DNA of 64,000 nucleotides from ATM1 sp003577165 (GCA_030263715.1 SZPM01000003.1:1-64000), one strand, 5' to 3'; positions 27,182-36,403 are shown, counted from the stretch's first letter. Notes: generated by a model not told the origin, from the sequence alone. Made by a program: numbers and translations.

Positions 27182-27916
27182 TTAGCCGACGTCGTCCGGA
27201 ATCTCCGCGTTGAAGTACGTTTCCTGCACGTCGTCCAACTCGTCCAGGCGTTCAAGGAGGCGAACCAGCCGCTCAGCGTCCTCTCGCGAAATCTCCGTCA
27301 TGTTTGTCGGGTTCATCGCGAGTTCCGCCTCGAGGATTTCGAATCCGGCTCCGCTCAAGCTGATCTGCACCGCATGAAAGGCGTCGACTGGGGTCACGAC
27401 GAGGAAGCCGCGTTCCTCCTCTTTGACGTCTTCGGCCCCAGCGTCCAAGGCCGCCAGAGTCAGGTCCTCTTCCGAAGTTCCGTTCTTCGCGATGAGAATC
27501 TCGCCCTGTTGTTTGAATTGCCAACTGACCGATCCGTTCTCGGCCAGATTCCCTCCCTCTTTGCCGAAAGCGTGGCGGAGTTCCGGCACAGTGCGGTTCT
27601 TGTTGTCCGTGAGGCACTTCACCATGATCGCGACGCCGCCGGGGCCGTATCCCTCGTACATCAGTTCTTCGACGTTGGAGCCTTCGCCGCCTCCGGTCGC
27701 CTTTTCGATCGCTCTCTGTATCGTATCGTTGGGCATCCGGTTCGACTTTGCCTTTGCGATTGCGGTGCGGAGACGCGAGTTGCCCTCGGGGTCAGGTCCG
27801 CCGACCTTCGCGGATACGATGATCTCGCGAGACAGTTTCGTGAAGAGATTGCCTCGCAAGGCGTCCTGCTTGCCCTTGCGGATTCTGATGTTTGCCCACT
27901 TCGAGTGGCCGGCCAT
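27182..27916 (-). CDS. yebC: YebC/PmpR-family transcriptional regulator / translation factor
   Basis: A 244-residue protein with the hallmark N-terminus MAGHSKWANIRIRKG, then DALRGNLFTKLSREI, NSRLRTAIAKAKSNRMPNDT and YEGYGPGGVAIMV. The family was long annotated as DNA-binding regulators and is now linked, in part, to relief of ribosome stalling on proline-rich sequences. The ATG at 27916 starts exactly at the family consensus; a start at 27928 would add four residues. It is divergent from the STAS gene. Confidence 0.96.
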   Translation of the reverse strand: MAGHSKWANIRIRKGKQDALRGNLFTKLSREIIVSAKVGGPDPEGNSRLRTAIAKAKSNRMPNDTIQRAIEKATGGGEGSNVEELMYEGYGPGGVAIMVKCLTDNKNRTVPELRHAFGKEGGNLAENGSVSWQFKQQGEILIAKNGTSEEDLTLAALDAGAEDVKEEERGFLVVTPVDAFHAVQISLSGAGFEILEAELAMNPTNMTEISREDAERLVRLLERLDELDDVQETYFNAEIPDDVG

Positions 27917-28021
27917 GCGAGCCGCCATTGTGGCAAACGGGCGACTCGAGGGTCAAATGGCCCCCAACAAATACCAGTTCCGTCGGAACCTGTCCGGTAT
28001 GGCGACAGCGATCGTAGGTAG

Positions 28022-28489
28022 ATGAGGAATGTCGTGAACCGGATGCCGCCGCCAAACCGTCGTTTGAGATTGAACGTGCATACCACCGAATCGGTCGGCG
28101 TGGGGCGGTTCGCGCTTCGCGCCAAGAGGCGTGCTGTTTGGATCTCTATCGTCGGCGACCTCGACCGCGCATGCCCTCCGGCGGCTGACGTCGTCGAACG
28201 GGTCGCTCAGAGTTCGAAGGACATCGTCCTTCTCGACCTGCGGGCTGCGAGCAAACTCGACAGTTTTGCCATCGACTGGCTGGAGCAGGTGACGGCCAAA
28301 CTTGTAGCGATGGGCGTCAGCGTCCGCATCGTCTCGCAAGAAGGCTCGAAGGTCAGCCGCATCCTCCGCGTAATGAAGTTCGACCGGTTCCTTGGGGTCT
28401 TCGGATCGCTTGCGGGCGCCCTGCGCTTCGGTCGAAAGGCGCGCACGCTTCGGCTGCGCCGCGCACCTTCTCCGGCGGGCGGAAACTAA
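28022..28489 (+). CDS. STAS-domain protein (anti-sigma factor antagonist-like)
   Basis: A 155-residue protein whose central part fits the STAS fold: AVWISIVGDLDRACPPAADVV, then IVLLDLRAASKLDSFAIDWL, with Ser at the position often phosphorylated in SpoIIAA-type antagonists, then VSVRIVSQEG. The N-terminal 40 and C-terminal 25 residues are basic (RKARTLRLRRA), which is unusual for SpoIIAA. No kinase partner is adjacent. It could regulate a sigma factor or act in another partner-switch. Convergent with purF, 1 bp apart. Confidence 0.8.
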   Translation: MRNVVNRMPPPNRRLRLNVHTTESVGVGRFALRAKRRAVWISIVGDLDRACPPAADVVERVAQSSKDIVLLDLRAASKLDSFAIDWLEQVTAKLVAMGVSVRIVSQEGSKVSRILRVMKFDRFLGVFGSLAGALRFGRKARTLRLRRAPSPAGGN

Positions 28490-28490
28490 C

Positions 28491-29978
28491 TCACTCGCTG
28501 TCGAACTCGAGCGCCGGCTGTCCGCTGCGCACGGTTGCGAACGCTCCCACCTTCGGCTTCTCGAAGATGTCTTTTTGGACTTCGACCGGGACGGGTATTG
28601 GGTAGTCGCCGTTGAAGCATGCTAAGCAGAAAGTGTTCTTCGGCTTTCCAACGGCTCGCACCGCGCCGTCGATGCTGAGATAACCGAGACTGGTTGCGCC
28701 GATGTGCTGTCGGATCTCTTCGACGCTCCACTTTGCGGCAGCGAGTTCTCCGCGACGGGCCATGTCGATGCCGTAGAAGCAGGGATGCACGATCGGCGGC
28801 GCTGTAATTCGAACGTGAACTTCACTCGCGCCGCTCTCAAAGAGCAATCGAACGATCTGCTTCGTCGTCGTCGCGCGAACGATGGAATCGTCGACGAGAA
28901 CAAGTCTCTGGCCGCGGATATTTTCGACAAGCGGCGTGAGTTTGAGGCGAACGCCCAGTTCGCGCATCCTCTGGTCGGGTTGGATGAACGTTCGATGGAT
29001 GTAGCGGCTCTTGATCAGCCCTTCGCCGTATGGGATTCCGCTGACACGCGAGAAGCCGAGTGCCCCGGGGATTCCTGTGTCAGGCACAGGAATCACGACG
29101 TCCGCATCGGCCGGATGCTCGCGCGCGAGTTCCATTCCCATCTGCGTCCGCGCCTGATAAAGGAGGGTGCCGTACATCGTTGAGTCGGGGCGTGCGAAGT
29201 AAATAAACTCGAACATGCACATCGCGGGGCGGGAGGCGGGAACGCCTTGGCTCAGCCTGTACCCGCTTTCGTCTATGACGACGATCTGCCCCGGCTCGAG
29301 CTCGAACAGCAGGTCTGCTCCGACCGGGTTGAAGGCGCACGTCTCGCTCGCGAGAACGTAACCACCGTCCGGCAGTTTTCCGACGACGAGAGGTCGAATC
29401 CCGGACGGATCACGGAAGCCGATGACTTGACGCGGGGTTAGGATCGCAACGCTGTATGCGCCCTGCAGTTTCCGCATGATCGAACCGATTGCGTGTTCGA
29501 TGTGGTTGTGCTTTTCGCGGGACAGCAGTTTCGCCATGACCTCGCTGTCGTTCGTAGTGTCGAACACCTCGCCATCCTGCTCCAGGCTGTGTCGAAGTTC
29601 GGCAGCGTTGATCAGGTTCCCGTTGTGAGCAACTGCGATGTCGCCCACCATGGTGGTGCAGCTCATCGGCTGCGCGTTTCTTCGAACGCTGGATCCGGTC
29701 GTCGAGTACCTCGTGTGACCAATCCCGATGTGGCCGGGCAGCGTCCGCAGGATGTCTTCGTTGAAGACCTGGCTCACCAGGCCCATGTCCTTGTGCATCC
29801 GTATCTTGGTTCCGTCGGATACGGCGATCCCACAGGACTCCTGACCGCGGTGCTGCAGCGCGAACAACCCGAAGAAGCAAGTTCGAGCCGCCTCGATGTC
29901 GGGTCCGAAGACTCCGAAGATTCCGCACTCTTCCCTGGGCGTGTCGAAATCTGGATCCCAGACGCCCGATGCGGTCAT
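28491..29978 (-). CDS. purF: Amidophosphoribosyltransferase
   Basis: First enzyme of purine synthesis (PRPP + Gln to phosphoribosylamine), 495 residues. A 17-residue propeptide precedes the N-terminal nucleophile Cys 18 in ECGIFGVFG. The glutaminase domain has HIGIGHTRYSTTG. The phosphoribosyltransferase PRPP motif is VLVDDSIVRATT. Cysteines in AMCMFEF, HPCFYGID and FCLACFNGDYP correspond to the 4Fe-4S ligands of the Bacillus-type enzyme, so the protein is probably oxygen-sensitive. The ATG at 29978 is the best start. Divergent from purM across 73 bp. Confidence 0.97.
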   Translation of the reverse strand: MTASGVWDPDFDTPREECGIFGVFGPDIEAARTCFFGLFALQHRGQESCGIAVSDGTKIRMHKDMGLVSQVFNEDILRTLPGHIGIGHTRYSTTGSSVRRNAQPMSCTTMVGDIAVAHNGNLINAAELRHSLEQDGEVFDTTNDSEVMAKLLSREKHNHIEHAIGSIMRKLQGAYSVAILTPRQVIGFRDPSGIRPLVVGKLPDGGYVLASETCAFNPVGADLLFELEPGQIVVIDESGYRLSQGVPASRPAMCMFEFIYFARPDSTMYGTLLYQARTQMGMELAREHPADADVVIPVPDTGIPGALGFSRVSGIPYGEGLIKSRYIHRTFIQPDQRMRELGVRLKLTPLVENIRGQRLVLVDDSIVRATTTKQIVRLLFESGASEVHVRITAPPIVHPCFYGIDMARRGELAAAKWSVEEIRQHIGATSLGYLSIDGAVRAVGKPKNTFCLACFNGDYPIPVPVEVQKDIFEKPKVGAFATVRSGQPALEFDSE

Positions 29979-30051
29979 ACGCAGATTATGATGGATGCGG
30001 GGCTTGCGGCGGAGCGTTCGTCTCACGTAGAACCGCCCGCAGGGACGGGGG

Positions 30052-31110
30052 ATGGTAACCTCGGACCCCATGCCGGACCAGGGCCTCACCTACGGGGCAA
30101 GCGGAGTCGATATCGGGGAACAGAACCGGGCCATTCGCCTGTTCCGCGACGCCGTCCGCTCGACCTACAACGAGAGCGTGCTCAGCGACGTGGGCAGCTT
30201 CGGAGGCCTGTTCTCGACCCGTTTCGAGGGCATGGTCGAGCCGCTTCTTGTCAGCAGCATCGACGGAGTCGGCACGAAGACAAAGATCGCGATCGCCCTG
30301 GGCATGTACGAGGGGCTCGGTCGTGACATCGTCGGACACTCCGTCAACGACATCCTGGCCCAGGGGGCGAAGCCGCTCTTCTTCCTCGACTACTTTGCGA
30401 CAAGCAAGCTGTCCGCGGAGATCGTGCGCGATGTCGTGCAGGGGGCGGCCGAGGCTTGCCGGGCGAACGGCTGCGTTCTCATCGGAGGCGAGATCGCCGA
30501 ACTTCCCGGCGTGTATTCCGAAGGCGAGATCGACGTTGTCGGGGCCATCGTCGGCGTCGTGGACCGTGAAAAAGTCTTGCCCAAGCACCACACGTCCGCC
30601 GGCGACCTCCTCATCGGCCTCGCATCGGACGGCCTCCACACGAATGGGTACAGCCTTGCGCGCAAGGCTCTCTTCGAGGTCGCAGGGAAGCAGCCCGACG
30701 AGGAGATTCCCGAATTGGGTCGCACGATCGGAGAGGAGTTGCTTCGTCCGCACCGATGCTATTTCCGTGCCCTCGAACCGCTCCTTGAAGAGGGCGGATT
30801 CATCAACGCCATCGCGCACATTACTGGCGGCGGCTTCTACGAGAACATTCCGAGGGTCATTCCTCAGGATTGTCGCGCGGTTGTCGAAAGACGTTCCTGG
30901 ACGCCTCAGCCGATCTTCCAGATGATTCAACAGGCGGGGGACGTGCCAGATGACGAGATGTACCGGACCTTTAACATGGGCATCGGAATGGTGTTGGTTT
31001 GCCCGAGTGTGCGCGCGAATGCCGTGCTTCAGAGGCTCAATGAATCCGGAGAATCCGCGTACATGATCGGAGAACTCTCGAAAGGCGGCGGAGACGTCGC
31101 CATAGTGTAA
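30052..31110 (+). CDS. purM: Phosphoribosylformylglycinamidine cyclo-ligase
   Basis: A 352-residue PurM that makes AIR from FGAM and ATP, directly upstream of the PurK/PurE step. Motifs are TYGASGVDIGEQN, LLVSSIDGVGTKTKIA, GHSVNDILAQGAKPLFFLDY and GEIAELPGVY. The ATG at 30070 (MPDQGLTYG) is an alternative, closer to the usual length. Eight bp separate it from fabI. A TATGAT hexamer at 29987-29992 in the divergent gap is a possible -10 element, but no good -35 is visible. Confidence 0.96.
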   Translation: MVTSDPMPDQGLTYGASGVDIGEQNRAIRLFRDAVRSTYNESVLSDVGSFGGLFSTRFEGMVEPLLVSSIDGVGTKTKIAIALGMYEGLGRDIVGHSVNDILAQGAKPLFFLDYFATSKLSAEIVRDVVQGAAEACRANGCVLIGGEIAELPGVYSEGEIDVVGAIVGVVDREKVLPKHHTSAGDLLIGLASDGLHTNGYSLARKALFEVAGKQPDEEIPELGRTIGEELLRPHRCYFRALEPLLEEGGFINAIAHITGGGFYENIPRVIPQDCRAVVERRSWTPQPIFQMIQQAGDVPDDEMYRTFNMGIGMVLVCPSVRANAVLQRLNESGESAYMIGELSKGGGDVAIV

Positions 31111-31118
31111 GGACAAAC

Positions 31119-31886
31119 ATGGGGCTGTTGGAAGGAAAGCGGGGAGTCGTCTTCGGAGTCGCGAACCAACGCAGCATCGCATGGGCTGTCGCCGACCTCG
31201 CGGCCCAACACGGAGCAACGATCGCCATCGGCGTTCAAAACGAACGCATGGCAGAGACTGCCGCGAAACTGATCGAAGGCCGAAGCGGATTCCAACTTGT
31301 GCAAGTCGACCTGAACGACGACGAACAGTTGACGGCGTGCGCAGAAACTCTGAAGCGTCAGTTCGGCGCGCTGGACTTCGCAGTTCACAGCGTCGCATAC
31401 GCGCTTCGAGAGGACCTCGCCGGCCGATTCATCGAGACCAGCCGCGAGGGCTTCAAAGTCGCCCTCGAAACCTCTGCTTACACCTTCGTCGCGATGGCGA
31501 AGGCGTTGGAGGAGATTTTCGCTGAGGATGCCAGCGTCATTACGATGACATATCTCGGGAGTCAGCGCGTGCTTCCTGGATATAACGTGATGGGTGTCGC
31601 GAAGGCCGCGCTGGAAGCCGCGACCCGATACCTCGCGCACGACCTCGGCGATCGCGGCATCCGCGTCAACGCGGTTTCGCCTGGACCGATCAACACCGTC
31701 GCTGCCCGAGGCATCCGAGGGTTCACGCAGATACTCGACGTGGTCTCCCAGAGAACGCCGCTCAAACGGCCTGCGGAGCAGGCGGAAGTCGCCAACACCT
31801 CTCTGTATCTCCTCAGCGATTTAAGTCGCGGAGTTACGGGTCAGACGATTTACGTCGACAGCGGCTATTCCGTAATGGGACTCTGA
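31119..31886 (+). CDS. fabI: Enoyl-[acyl-carrier-protein] reductase (NADH)
   Basis: A 255-residue SDR-type FabI, the last reduction of fatty acid elongation and the triclosan target class. The cofactor loop is GVANQRSIAWAVA, the family variant of the SDR glycine motif. Catalytic Tyr 155 and Lys 162 form the Yx6K pattern YNVMGVAK specific to FabI rather than the Yx3K of ordinary SDRs. The SPGPINTVAARGI segment is also typical. It sits 8 bp after purM and 4 bp before the ftcD gene, in one operon. Confidence 0.96.
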   Translation: MGLLEGKRGVVFGVANQRSIAWAVADLAAQHGATIAIGVQNERMAETAAKLIEGRSGFQLVQVDLNDDEQLTACAETLKRQFGALDFAVHSVAYALREDLAGRFIETSREGFKVALETSAYTFVAMAKALEEIFAEDASVITMTYLGSQRVLPGYNVMGVAKAALEAATRYLAHDLGDRGIRVNAVSPGPINTVAARGIRGFTQILDVVSQRTPLKRPAEQAEVANTSLYLLSDLSRGVTGQTIYVDSGYSVMGL

Positions 31887-31890
31887 CCGA

Positions 31891-32745
31891 GTGCTCCTCT
31901 GCGTCGCCAACTGGTCGGAAGGGCGGGACGAGGTCACGCTTGCCGATATTCGGTGGGCGATGCGATCCAGCGAAGTGAAGATTCACTATGAAGGATCCGA
32001 TCCAGACCACAACCGAATCGTGACGGCTTTCTCCGGATGGCCTGACGACGTAGACCGCGCGCTGTTCAAAATCGCCGATGCAGCGCTCGATCGCATGGAC
32101 ATGCGCAAGCATGAGGGCGTTCATCCTCGAATCGGCGCCCTCGATGTGTGTCCGTTCATCATCGTTGGAGACTCACCCACTGTCGAGGAAGCGAAGTCGT
32201 GGATCGCATGGGTGGCCGAGCGATTCGCTAAGAAGTACGACGTGCCCGTGCTTCTGTATGAAAAGAGCGAAACGGGAAAGCACGCCGCCGACCTTCCTTC
32301 GCTCCGCAAGGGTCAATACGAAGGGCTGTTCGGGCGAAACCTCGATCCCGACTTCGGTCCACGGACTGCAAACCCCTGGTACGGGGCGACAGTGATGGGG
32401 CTGCGCGACTGGCTGCTCGCCGTGAACGTGAACCTTGCGACCGAGGATGTCGCCATCGCCCGGCAGATCGCTCGCGACTTGCGCCGGGTCCGCGACGCTG
32501 ATCCTGGGTTTGCAGGCGTGCGTGCGCTCGGACTTCCTCTGCCGTCACGGGGCCTTTCTCAGGTTTCGATGAACCTCACCCGGCCCGACGAAACTTCGTT
32601 CGACCCGATCGCGGAGTGGATCGAAAGGCGGGCGGGCGAGTTGGGCACGTCCCTTGCGGGAACCGAACTCATCGGAGTGATCCGCCGCAAGGACCTCGAG
32701 CGAGCCTCACGCCTTACTGCGCGCCCTGAGCAGGTGGTGTGCTGA
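31891..32745 (+). CDS. ftcD: Glutamate formimidoyltransferase (FTCD N-terminal type)
   Basis: A 284-residue stand-alone formiminotransferase that passes the formimino group of formiminoglutamate to tetrahydrofolate in histidine breakdown. N-subdomain motifs are CVANWSEGRD and HKHEGVHPRIGALDVCPF-like (RKHEGVHPRIGALD). The C-subdomain has ATVMGLRDWLLAVNVNL. There is no fused cyclodeaminase domain. The GTG at 31891 lies 4 bp after fabI. Folate one-carbon supply could link it functionally to the purine genes, but no other histidine-degradation gene is in the window. Confidence 0.92.
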   Translation: MLLCVANWSEGRDEVTLADIRWAMRSSEVKIHYEGSDPDHNRIVTAFSGWPDDVDRALFKIADAALDRMDMRKHEGVHPRIGALDVCPFIIVGDSPTVEEAKSWIAWVAERFAKKYDVPVLLYEKSETGKHAADLPSLRKGQYEGLFGRNLDPDFGPRTANPWYGATVMGLRDWLLAVNVNLATEDVAIARQIARDLRRVRDADPGFAGVRALGLPLPSRGLSQVSMNLTRPDETSFDPIAEWIERRAGELGTSLAGTELIGVIRRKDLERASRLTARPEQVVC

Positions 32746-32778
32746 ATTTGAGCGCGAAGCCGAAGTAAAATCCACCCA

Positions 32779-33291
32779 ATGCCAACTTGGAAGCCAGGCG
32801 ACAGGGTGAAAGTCATCTCGCGCAAGCAGACGGAAGCCGACAAAGAGACGAACCAGTATTTCCCCCATATGGCGCACCTCACTGGCACGGTCGCGCAGGT
32901 CTTTTCAAAGGATGAAGTAGCCGTGCGCGTCGATGAGGATGCAATGCCGAAACTGCTCGCCGATGTTCACACCGAGGCCGTCCGCAGAATGCGCGCCAAG
33001 TTCATCGAATCGTTGGGCGAAGAGCAGAGGAGAAAACTCTCCAAAGAGGAGCGGCAGTTCAGCGCAAACTTTGTTTTGCTGCTGAGAAGCGCGGATCTTG
33101 AGAAGGGACCCAAAGCCCCACCGAAGGCTCAACCCTCACTCCTCGATGATGACGAAGAGGAGTACGACGGCACCTCGGTTCGAACCGACGTCCCATACGA
33201 CGACGCGAGCGTTCCGGATCAGTCGAAACGCAAGACGAAGAAGGAGCTTGCCGCAGCCGAGGCGGCCGAACTGAAAAGGCGTCGCAACTAA
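32779..33291 (+). CDS. Hypothetical protein with small beta-barrel N-terminus (170 aa)
   Basis: The first 55 residues (WKPGDRVKVISRKQ ... YFPHMAHLTGTVAQVF ... EVAVRVDED) resemble an SH3-like/KOW or L21e-type barrel as found in nucleic-acid-binding proteins. The middle is helical and charged. The C-terminal 60 residues are low-complexity, very acidic then basic (DDDEEEYDG, KRKTKKELAAAEAAELKRRR). This composition suggests RNA or ribosome association, but no function is known. It shares the 4-bp CTAA stop overlap with the convergent methyltransferase. Confidence 0.75.
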   Translation: MPTWKPGDRVKVISRKQTEADKETNQYFPHMAHLTGTVAQVFSKDEVAVRVDEDAMPKLLADVHTEAVRRMRAKFIESLGEEQRRKLSKEERQFSANFVLLLRSADLEKGPKAPPKAQPSLLDDDEEEYDGTSVRTDVPYDDASVPDQSKRKTKKELAAAEAAELKRRRN

Positions 33292-34130
33292 GGTTCTATC
33301 GCTTTCGCGATCCACACCGTCGCGTAGCCCGTTCGATCCGATTCGTCCAACGCCTTCACAATCCGCTCTTTAACTCGTTCTCGGTCGAAGAGCGCGACTC
33401 GGTCGAACATCGTGCGAATCCCCCCCGCGAAGGTCATCAAATGCTGGAACGCGGAATCCGCATCCATCCGCGCAAGATAGGGCAGTTCGACATCCATCGC
33501 AGACTGAGGATCAAATCCGGCACCCGAAAGCAGCCGTGCCGTCTCGTCCACATCTGCGAGCCGAAATGCGCTGGGATCGCTGCGACTTATGGGCCGAATC
33601 CCCAGTTGCTCTCCTAAAATGCGGCCAGGCACGTCGAACGATGCGTTGAGTTCTTCCGATCGCCATGCGGAGAAGACAAACGTCCCCCCCGGAACGAGCA
33701 CGCGCCTTGTCTCCTTAATGGCCTCTGTGACATCTGAGGCGAAGATGACGGCGAATCGAGAAATCGCTGCATCGAAGACGCCGCTTCGAAGCGGCAGAGG
33801 ATTGCATCCCGCGACGATCGCCGGGAATCTTGGCGTCAGGACTTCTGCGGAGACATCGACGCCGATCCTTGTCCACTCGCTGCCAACCGGCATCGATCCC
33901 GCGCCACAACCGATGTCGAGCAGTAAGCCGCCCTTCCCAACGAGCCCTTGCTGCATGGCCTGGGTGACGGGCGCAAACCACTCTTCGATTGCCTCTGCGC
34001 GCTCCTTCCATGCAGAGGCAACCGCTCGTGTGAACATCCGCTGCCGAGAGTGATTCTCGGCGTCTGCGAAGTGATACAGGTAGAGGCGGCGGTCGCCGGA
34101 GATCGTGCGGTCTTGTCGCCAGAACTTCAA
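33288..34130 (-). CDS. SAM-dependent methyltransferase (class I)
   Basis: A 280-residue soluble protein with the class I motif I LLLDIGCGAGS, acidic post-I loop GVDVS and motif IV/post region FDAAISRFAVIF and ETRRVLVPGGTFVFSAW, as in UbiE/COQ5-like small-molecule methyltransferases. The substrate is not inferable. The TTG start at 34130 overlaps the ROK gene stop (TTGA) with GGAG about 10 nt upstream. An internal ATG would truncate about 31 residues. Probably translated from the ROK message. Confidence 0.85.
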   Translation of the reverse strand: MKFWRQDRTISGDRRLYLYHFADAENHSRQRMFTRAVASAWKERAEAIEEWFAPVTQAMQQGLVGKGGLLLDIGCGAGSMPVGSEWTRIGVDVSAEVLTPRFPAIVAGCNPLPLRSGVFDAAISRFAVIFASDVTEAIKETRRVLVPGGTFVFSAWRSEELNASFDVPGRILGEQLGIRPISRSDPSAFRLADVDETARLLSGAGFDPQSAMDVELPYLARMDADSAFQHLMTFAGGIRTMFDRVALFDRERVKERIVKALDESDRTGYATVWIAKAIEP

Positions 34131-35128
34131 CTCTCCGACTCCCGTGCGAGTACGAGCGCGCCCAAGAGGCCGGCATCCTCCTGAAGTTCAGCGATTACAA
34201 TGCGAGTGTCGTCGACGAGCGAAGGAATCGCCGTCTTCTTCACTTCCCACATGGCCCCGTCCTCCATGTATTTCCACGCCTTTGAAATCTGCCCCCCGAT
34301 CGCGATGACTTCGGGCGCGAACGCGTTGATGATGTTTCCGAAGAGCACTCCCAGATAACCGCCGGTCTCACGCCACACTTCTTGCGCGGTTGCGTCTCCC
34401 GTTACTGCCGCATCGAAGAGCACCTTCGGGCTAAGCGCGTCTTCGTCTCCTTTGCAGAGATCGAAGAGAGGTCCGGACGAGGGAAATAGCGTTCGCGCTC
34501 GGACGAGGATCCCGTGCGTGCCGCAATAGGCTTCCACGGTTCCGTCCGTCGCGGACGGGTGAGTCTGGCCGTCCCTTACGATTACGAGGTGACCGAGTTC
34601 TGCGCCCCCCCCGTTTCCTCCGATAAGCAGAGTGGGCCGGCTCAGCCCCCCCTGCACGCACTCGGGCGAGAGCACGATTCCCGTACCAATTCCGGTGCCG
34701 AGCGTGATCATCGCGAGCCCAGCGGCCCGACCTTTCCCTGCGCCGTACCAGTACTCCCCGAGCGCGGCGAGGTTTGCATCGTTGCCCATCACGATGCTTA
34801 GCCCGAGGCGCGACTCCAACATCTCGCCGAGCGGAATGTCTCTCCAACAGCGCCACTCCCCGTCGACGGGGTCGCCGAAGTTTGGCGCCCAGTGGACGAC
34901 CTTTCCGACAATGTGGCCCGGCACTGCCATGCCGATCCTCTTTGGCGAGGGATCGGCTCCGTCGGCCACCTCCTCGACCGCGCCAACGATGGCCTCCACG
35001 CACTCGCGGACGCTCTCCGCCGCGTGGGAAGGTCGTTCGACTCGCCGCTGCGCCCGTACGCCGCCGTCGGGGAACAGCGCGGCGCGCACATTTGTTCCCC
35101 CCAGGTCGACGGCGATGATGCTGTCCAT
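34127..35128 (-). CDS. ROK-family sugar kinase (glucokinase-like), lacking the Zn-cysteine motif
   Basis: A 333-residue kinase with phosphate-1 motif DLGGTNVRAAL (residues 8-18), MGNDANLAALGEYWYGAG with the catalytic Asp, and the second glycine loop ITLGTGIGTGIVL. The ELGHLVI histidine of ROK proteins is present. The following CxCGxxGCxE zinc motif is absent, replaced by THPSATDGTVEAYCG with one Cys. Substrate is probably glucose or another hexose. The ATG at 35128 gives the canonical N-terminus MDSIIAVDLGGTN. It is divergent from queG across 59 bp. Confidence 0.88.
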   Translation of the reverse strand: MDSIIAVDLGGTNVRAALFPDGGVRAQRRVERPSHAAESVRECVEAIVGAVEEVADGADPSPKRIGMAVPGHIVGKVVHWAPNFGDPVDGEWRCWRDIPLGEMLESRLGLSIVMGNDANLAALGEYWYGAGKGRAAGLAMITLGTGIGTGIVLSPECVQGGLSRPTLLIGGNGGGAELGHLVIVRDGQTHPSATDGTVEAYCGTHGILVRARTLFPSSGPLFDLCKGDEDALSPKVLFDAAVTGDATAQEVWRETGGYLGVLFGNIINAFAPEVIAIGGQISKAWKYMEDGAMWEVKKTAIPSLVDDTRIVIAELQEDAGLLGALVLARESES

Positions 35129-35187
35129 GCGTGAGTGGCGGATTGTAGCGGAATCCCGTCCGCGTGCGACCAAACATAATCAAGTCA

Positions 35188-36141
35188 ATGGCTGTGACCT
35201 CAGCCGAGATCAAAGAACTCGCCTCGGAACTCGGCCTGCGTGCCGGAGTCTGCGAGGCGGTGCCTGCGCCGCACTACTCCGCGTACATGGATTGGCTCGC
35301 AGGAGGCTTCCATGCGGAGATGGGATGGCTTGCCCGCCACGCCGGACTCAAGCGCACGATTCGCAGCCTCCTGCCTGAAGCGCAGTCCGTCATCGCCGTC
35401 GCACAGGACTACTACACCCCCGTTCAGCCGAACGGCATTTCCCGGTATGCGCTCGGTCGCGACTATCACAAGGTGCTTCGCGGGAAACTCCGGAGGCTCG
35501 AGACGTTCATCCGTTCGAAGTCACCGGATGCGAAGTGCAGGATCTGCGTGGACTCTGCGCCCGTGTTGGAGCGGGATTACGCATGGCTTGCAGGCCTCGG
35601 CTGGTTCGGCAAGAACTCGTGCCTGATCGACTCCCGTCGCGGGAGTTGGTTCTTCATCGGACTCGTTGCGACGAGCGAAGTCTTGGAGCCGGACGAACCG
35701 GCCGTCGGCGCCTGCGGCACGTGCCGGGCCTGCATTGACGCCTGTCCCACCGGGGCGATCCTCAGCCAATCCAACGGCATCCCGCGCGTCGACAGCCGCA
35801 AATGCATCAGTTATCTCACCATCGAGCATCCCGGAGACTTCACCCCCGAGCAGGAAGAGAGTCTGGCCGGCTGGGTCTTTGGATGCGACGTCTGCCAAGA
35901 GGTCTGCCCGTTCAACCAACCGCGTCCACATCACCCTCTGAGGTCGCCCGAAACGACCGAGCCGGATTTCGCGCCGAGGGCGCAAAACGTCTCACCGGAC
36001 CTCGACCAACTTCAGAACGGCGACCCGGGCTGGTTCGTCGCCCAGTACGCGGGCAGCGCCCTGATGCGGGCGGGGCATCGGCGGATGGCACGGAACGTGA
36101 GGGCGAATCTCAAAGGCCGAAGGCCCCAGGGTGCAACCTAA
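35188..36141 (+). CDS. queG: Epoxyqueuosine reductase
   Basis: A 317-residue cobalamin- and 4Fe-4S-dependent enzyme performing the last step of queuosine synthesis in tRNA. Motifs are YTPVQPNGISRYALGRDYH, KCRICVDSAPVLERDYAWLAG and FGKNSCLI. Two cluster motifs follow: CGTCRACIDACPTGAI and CDVCQEVCPFN. The family domain is complete, but the product lacks the C-terminal HEAT extension of longer homologues. The ATG at 35188 is preferred over GTG 35164, whose extra residues are not conserved. Confidence 0.95.
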   Translation: MAVTSAEIKELASELGLRAGVCEAVPAPHYSAYMDWLAGGFHAEMGWLARHAGLKRTIRSLLPEAQSVIAVAQDYYTPVQPNGISRYALGRDYHKVLRGKLRRLETFIRSKSPDAKCRICVDSAPVLERDYAWLAGLGWFGKNSCLIDSRRGSWFFIGLVATSEVLEPDEPAVGACGTCRACIDACPTGAILSQSNGIPRVDSRKCISYLTIEHPGDFTPEQEESLAGWVFGCDVCQEVCPFNQPRPHHPLRSPETTEPDFAPRAQNVSPDLDQLQNGDPGWFVAQYAGSALMRAGHRRMARNVRANLKGRRPQGAT

Positions 36142-36177
36142 TGCCCCGACCGGCCGTGCTTACTGTCGGAGCGAACA

Positions 36178-36366
36178 ATGAAAGACCCGCTGAAGTTAGG
36201 GCTGACGATAATCGGTGTGCTGATCCTCGGAGCCATCGCGATCAAAGTGATGGGATGGTTGCTGGGAATCCTTGTGCCCGTGGCGGTCGTTGCGGCCATC
36301 GTGCTCATCATCGTGGGAGTGGCAGGGCGGAAGTCGATCGGCGGCGGCCGTCGCTGGCTCCCGTAG
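36178..36366 (+). CDS. Small membrane protein (62 aa)
   Basis: A short protein with two hydrophobic helices (about residues 8-25 and 28-48) separated by a tight turn, and a basic tail (GRKSIGGGRRW). GGAG lies 7 nt upstream of the ATG. It sits between queG and the Ntn hydrolase gene on the same strand. No family recognised; similar two-helix peptides often stabilise membrane complexes. Confidence 0.6.
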   Translation: MKDPLKLGLTIIGVLILGAIAIKVMGWLLGILVPVAVVAAIVLIIVGVAGRKSIGGGRRWLP

Positions 36367-36403
36367 CGATCGGGCGACTCGTTTTCGCGGCGATAATAGG
36401 CCC

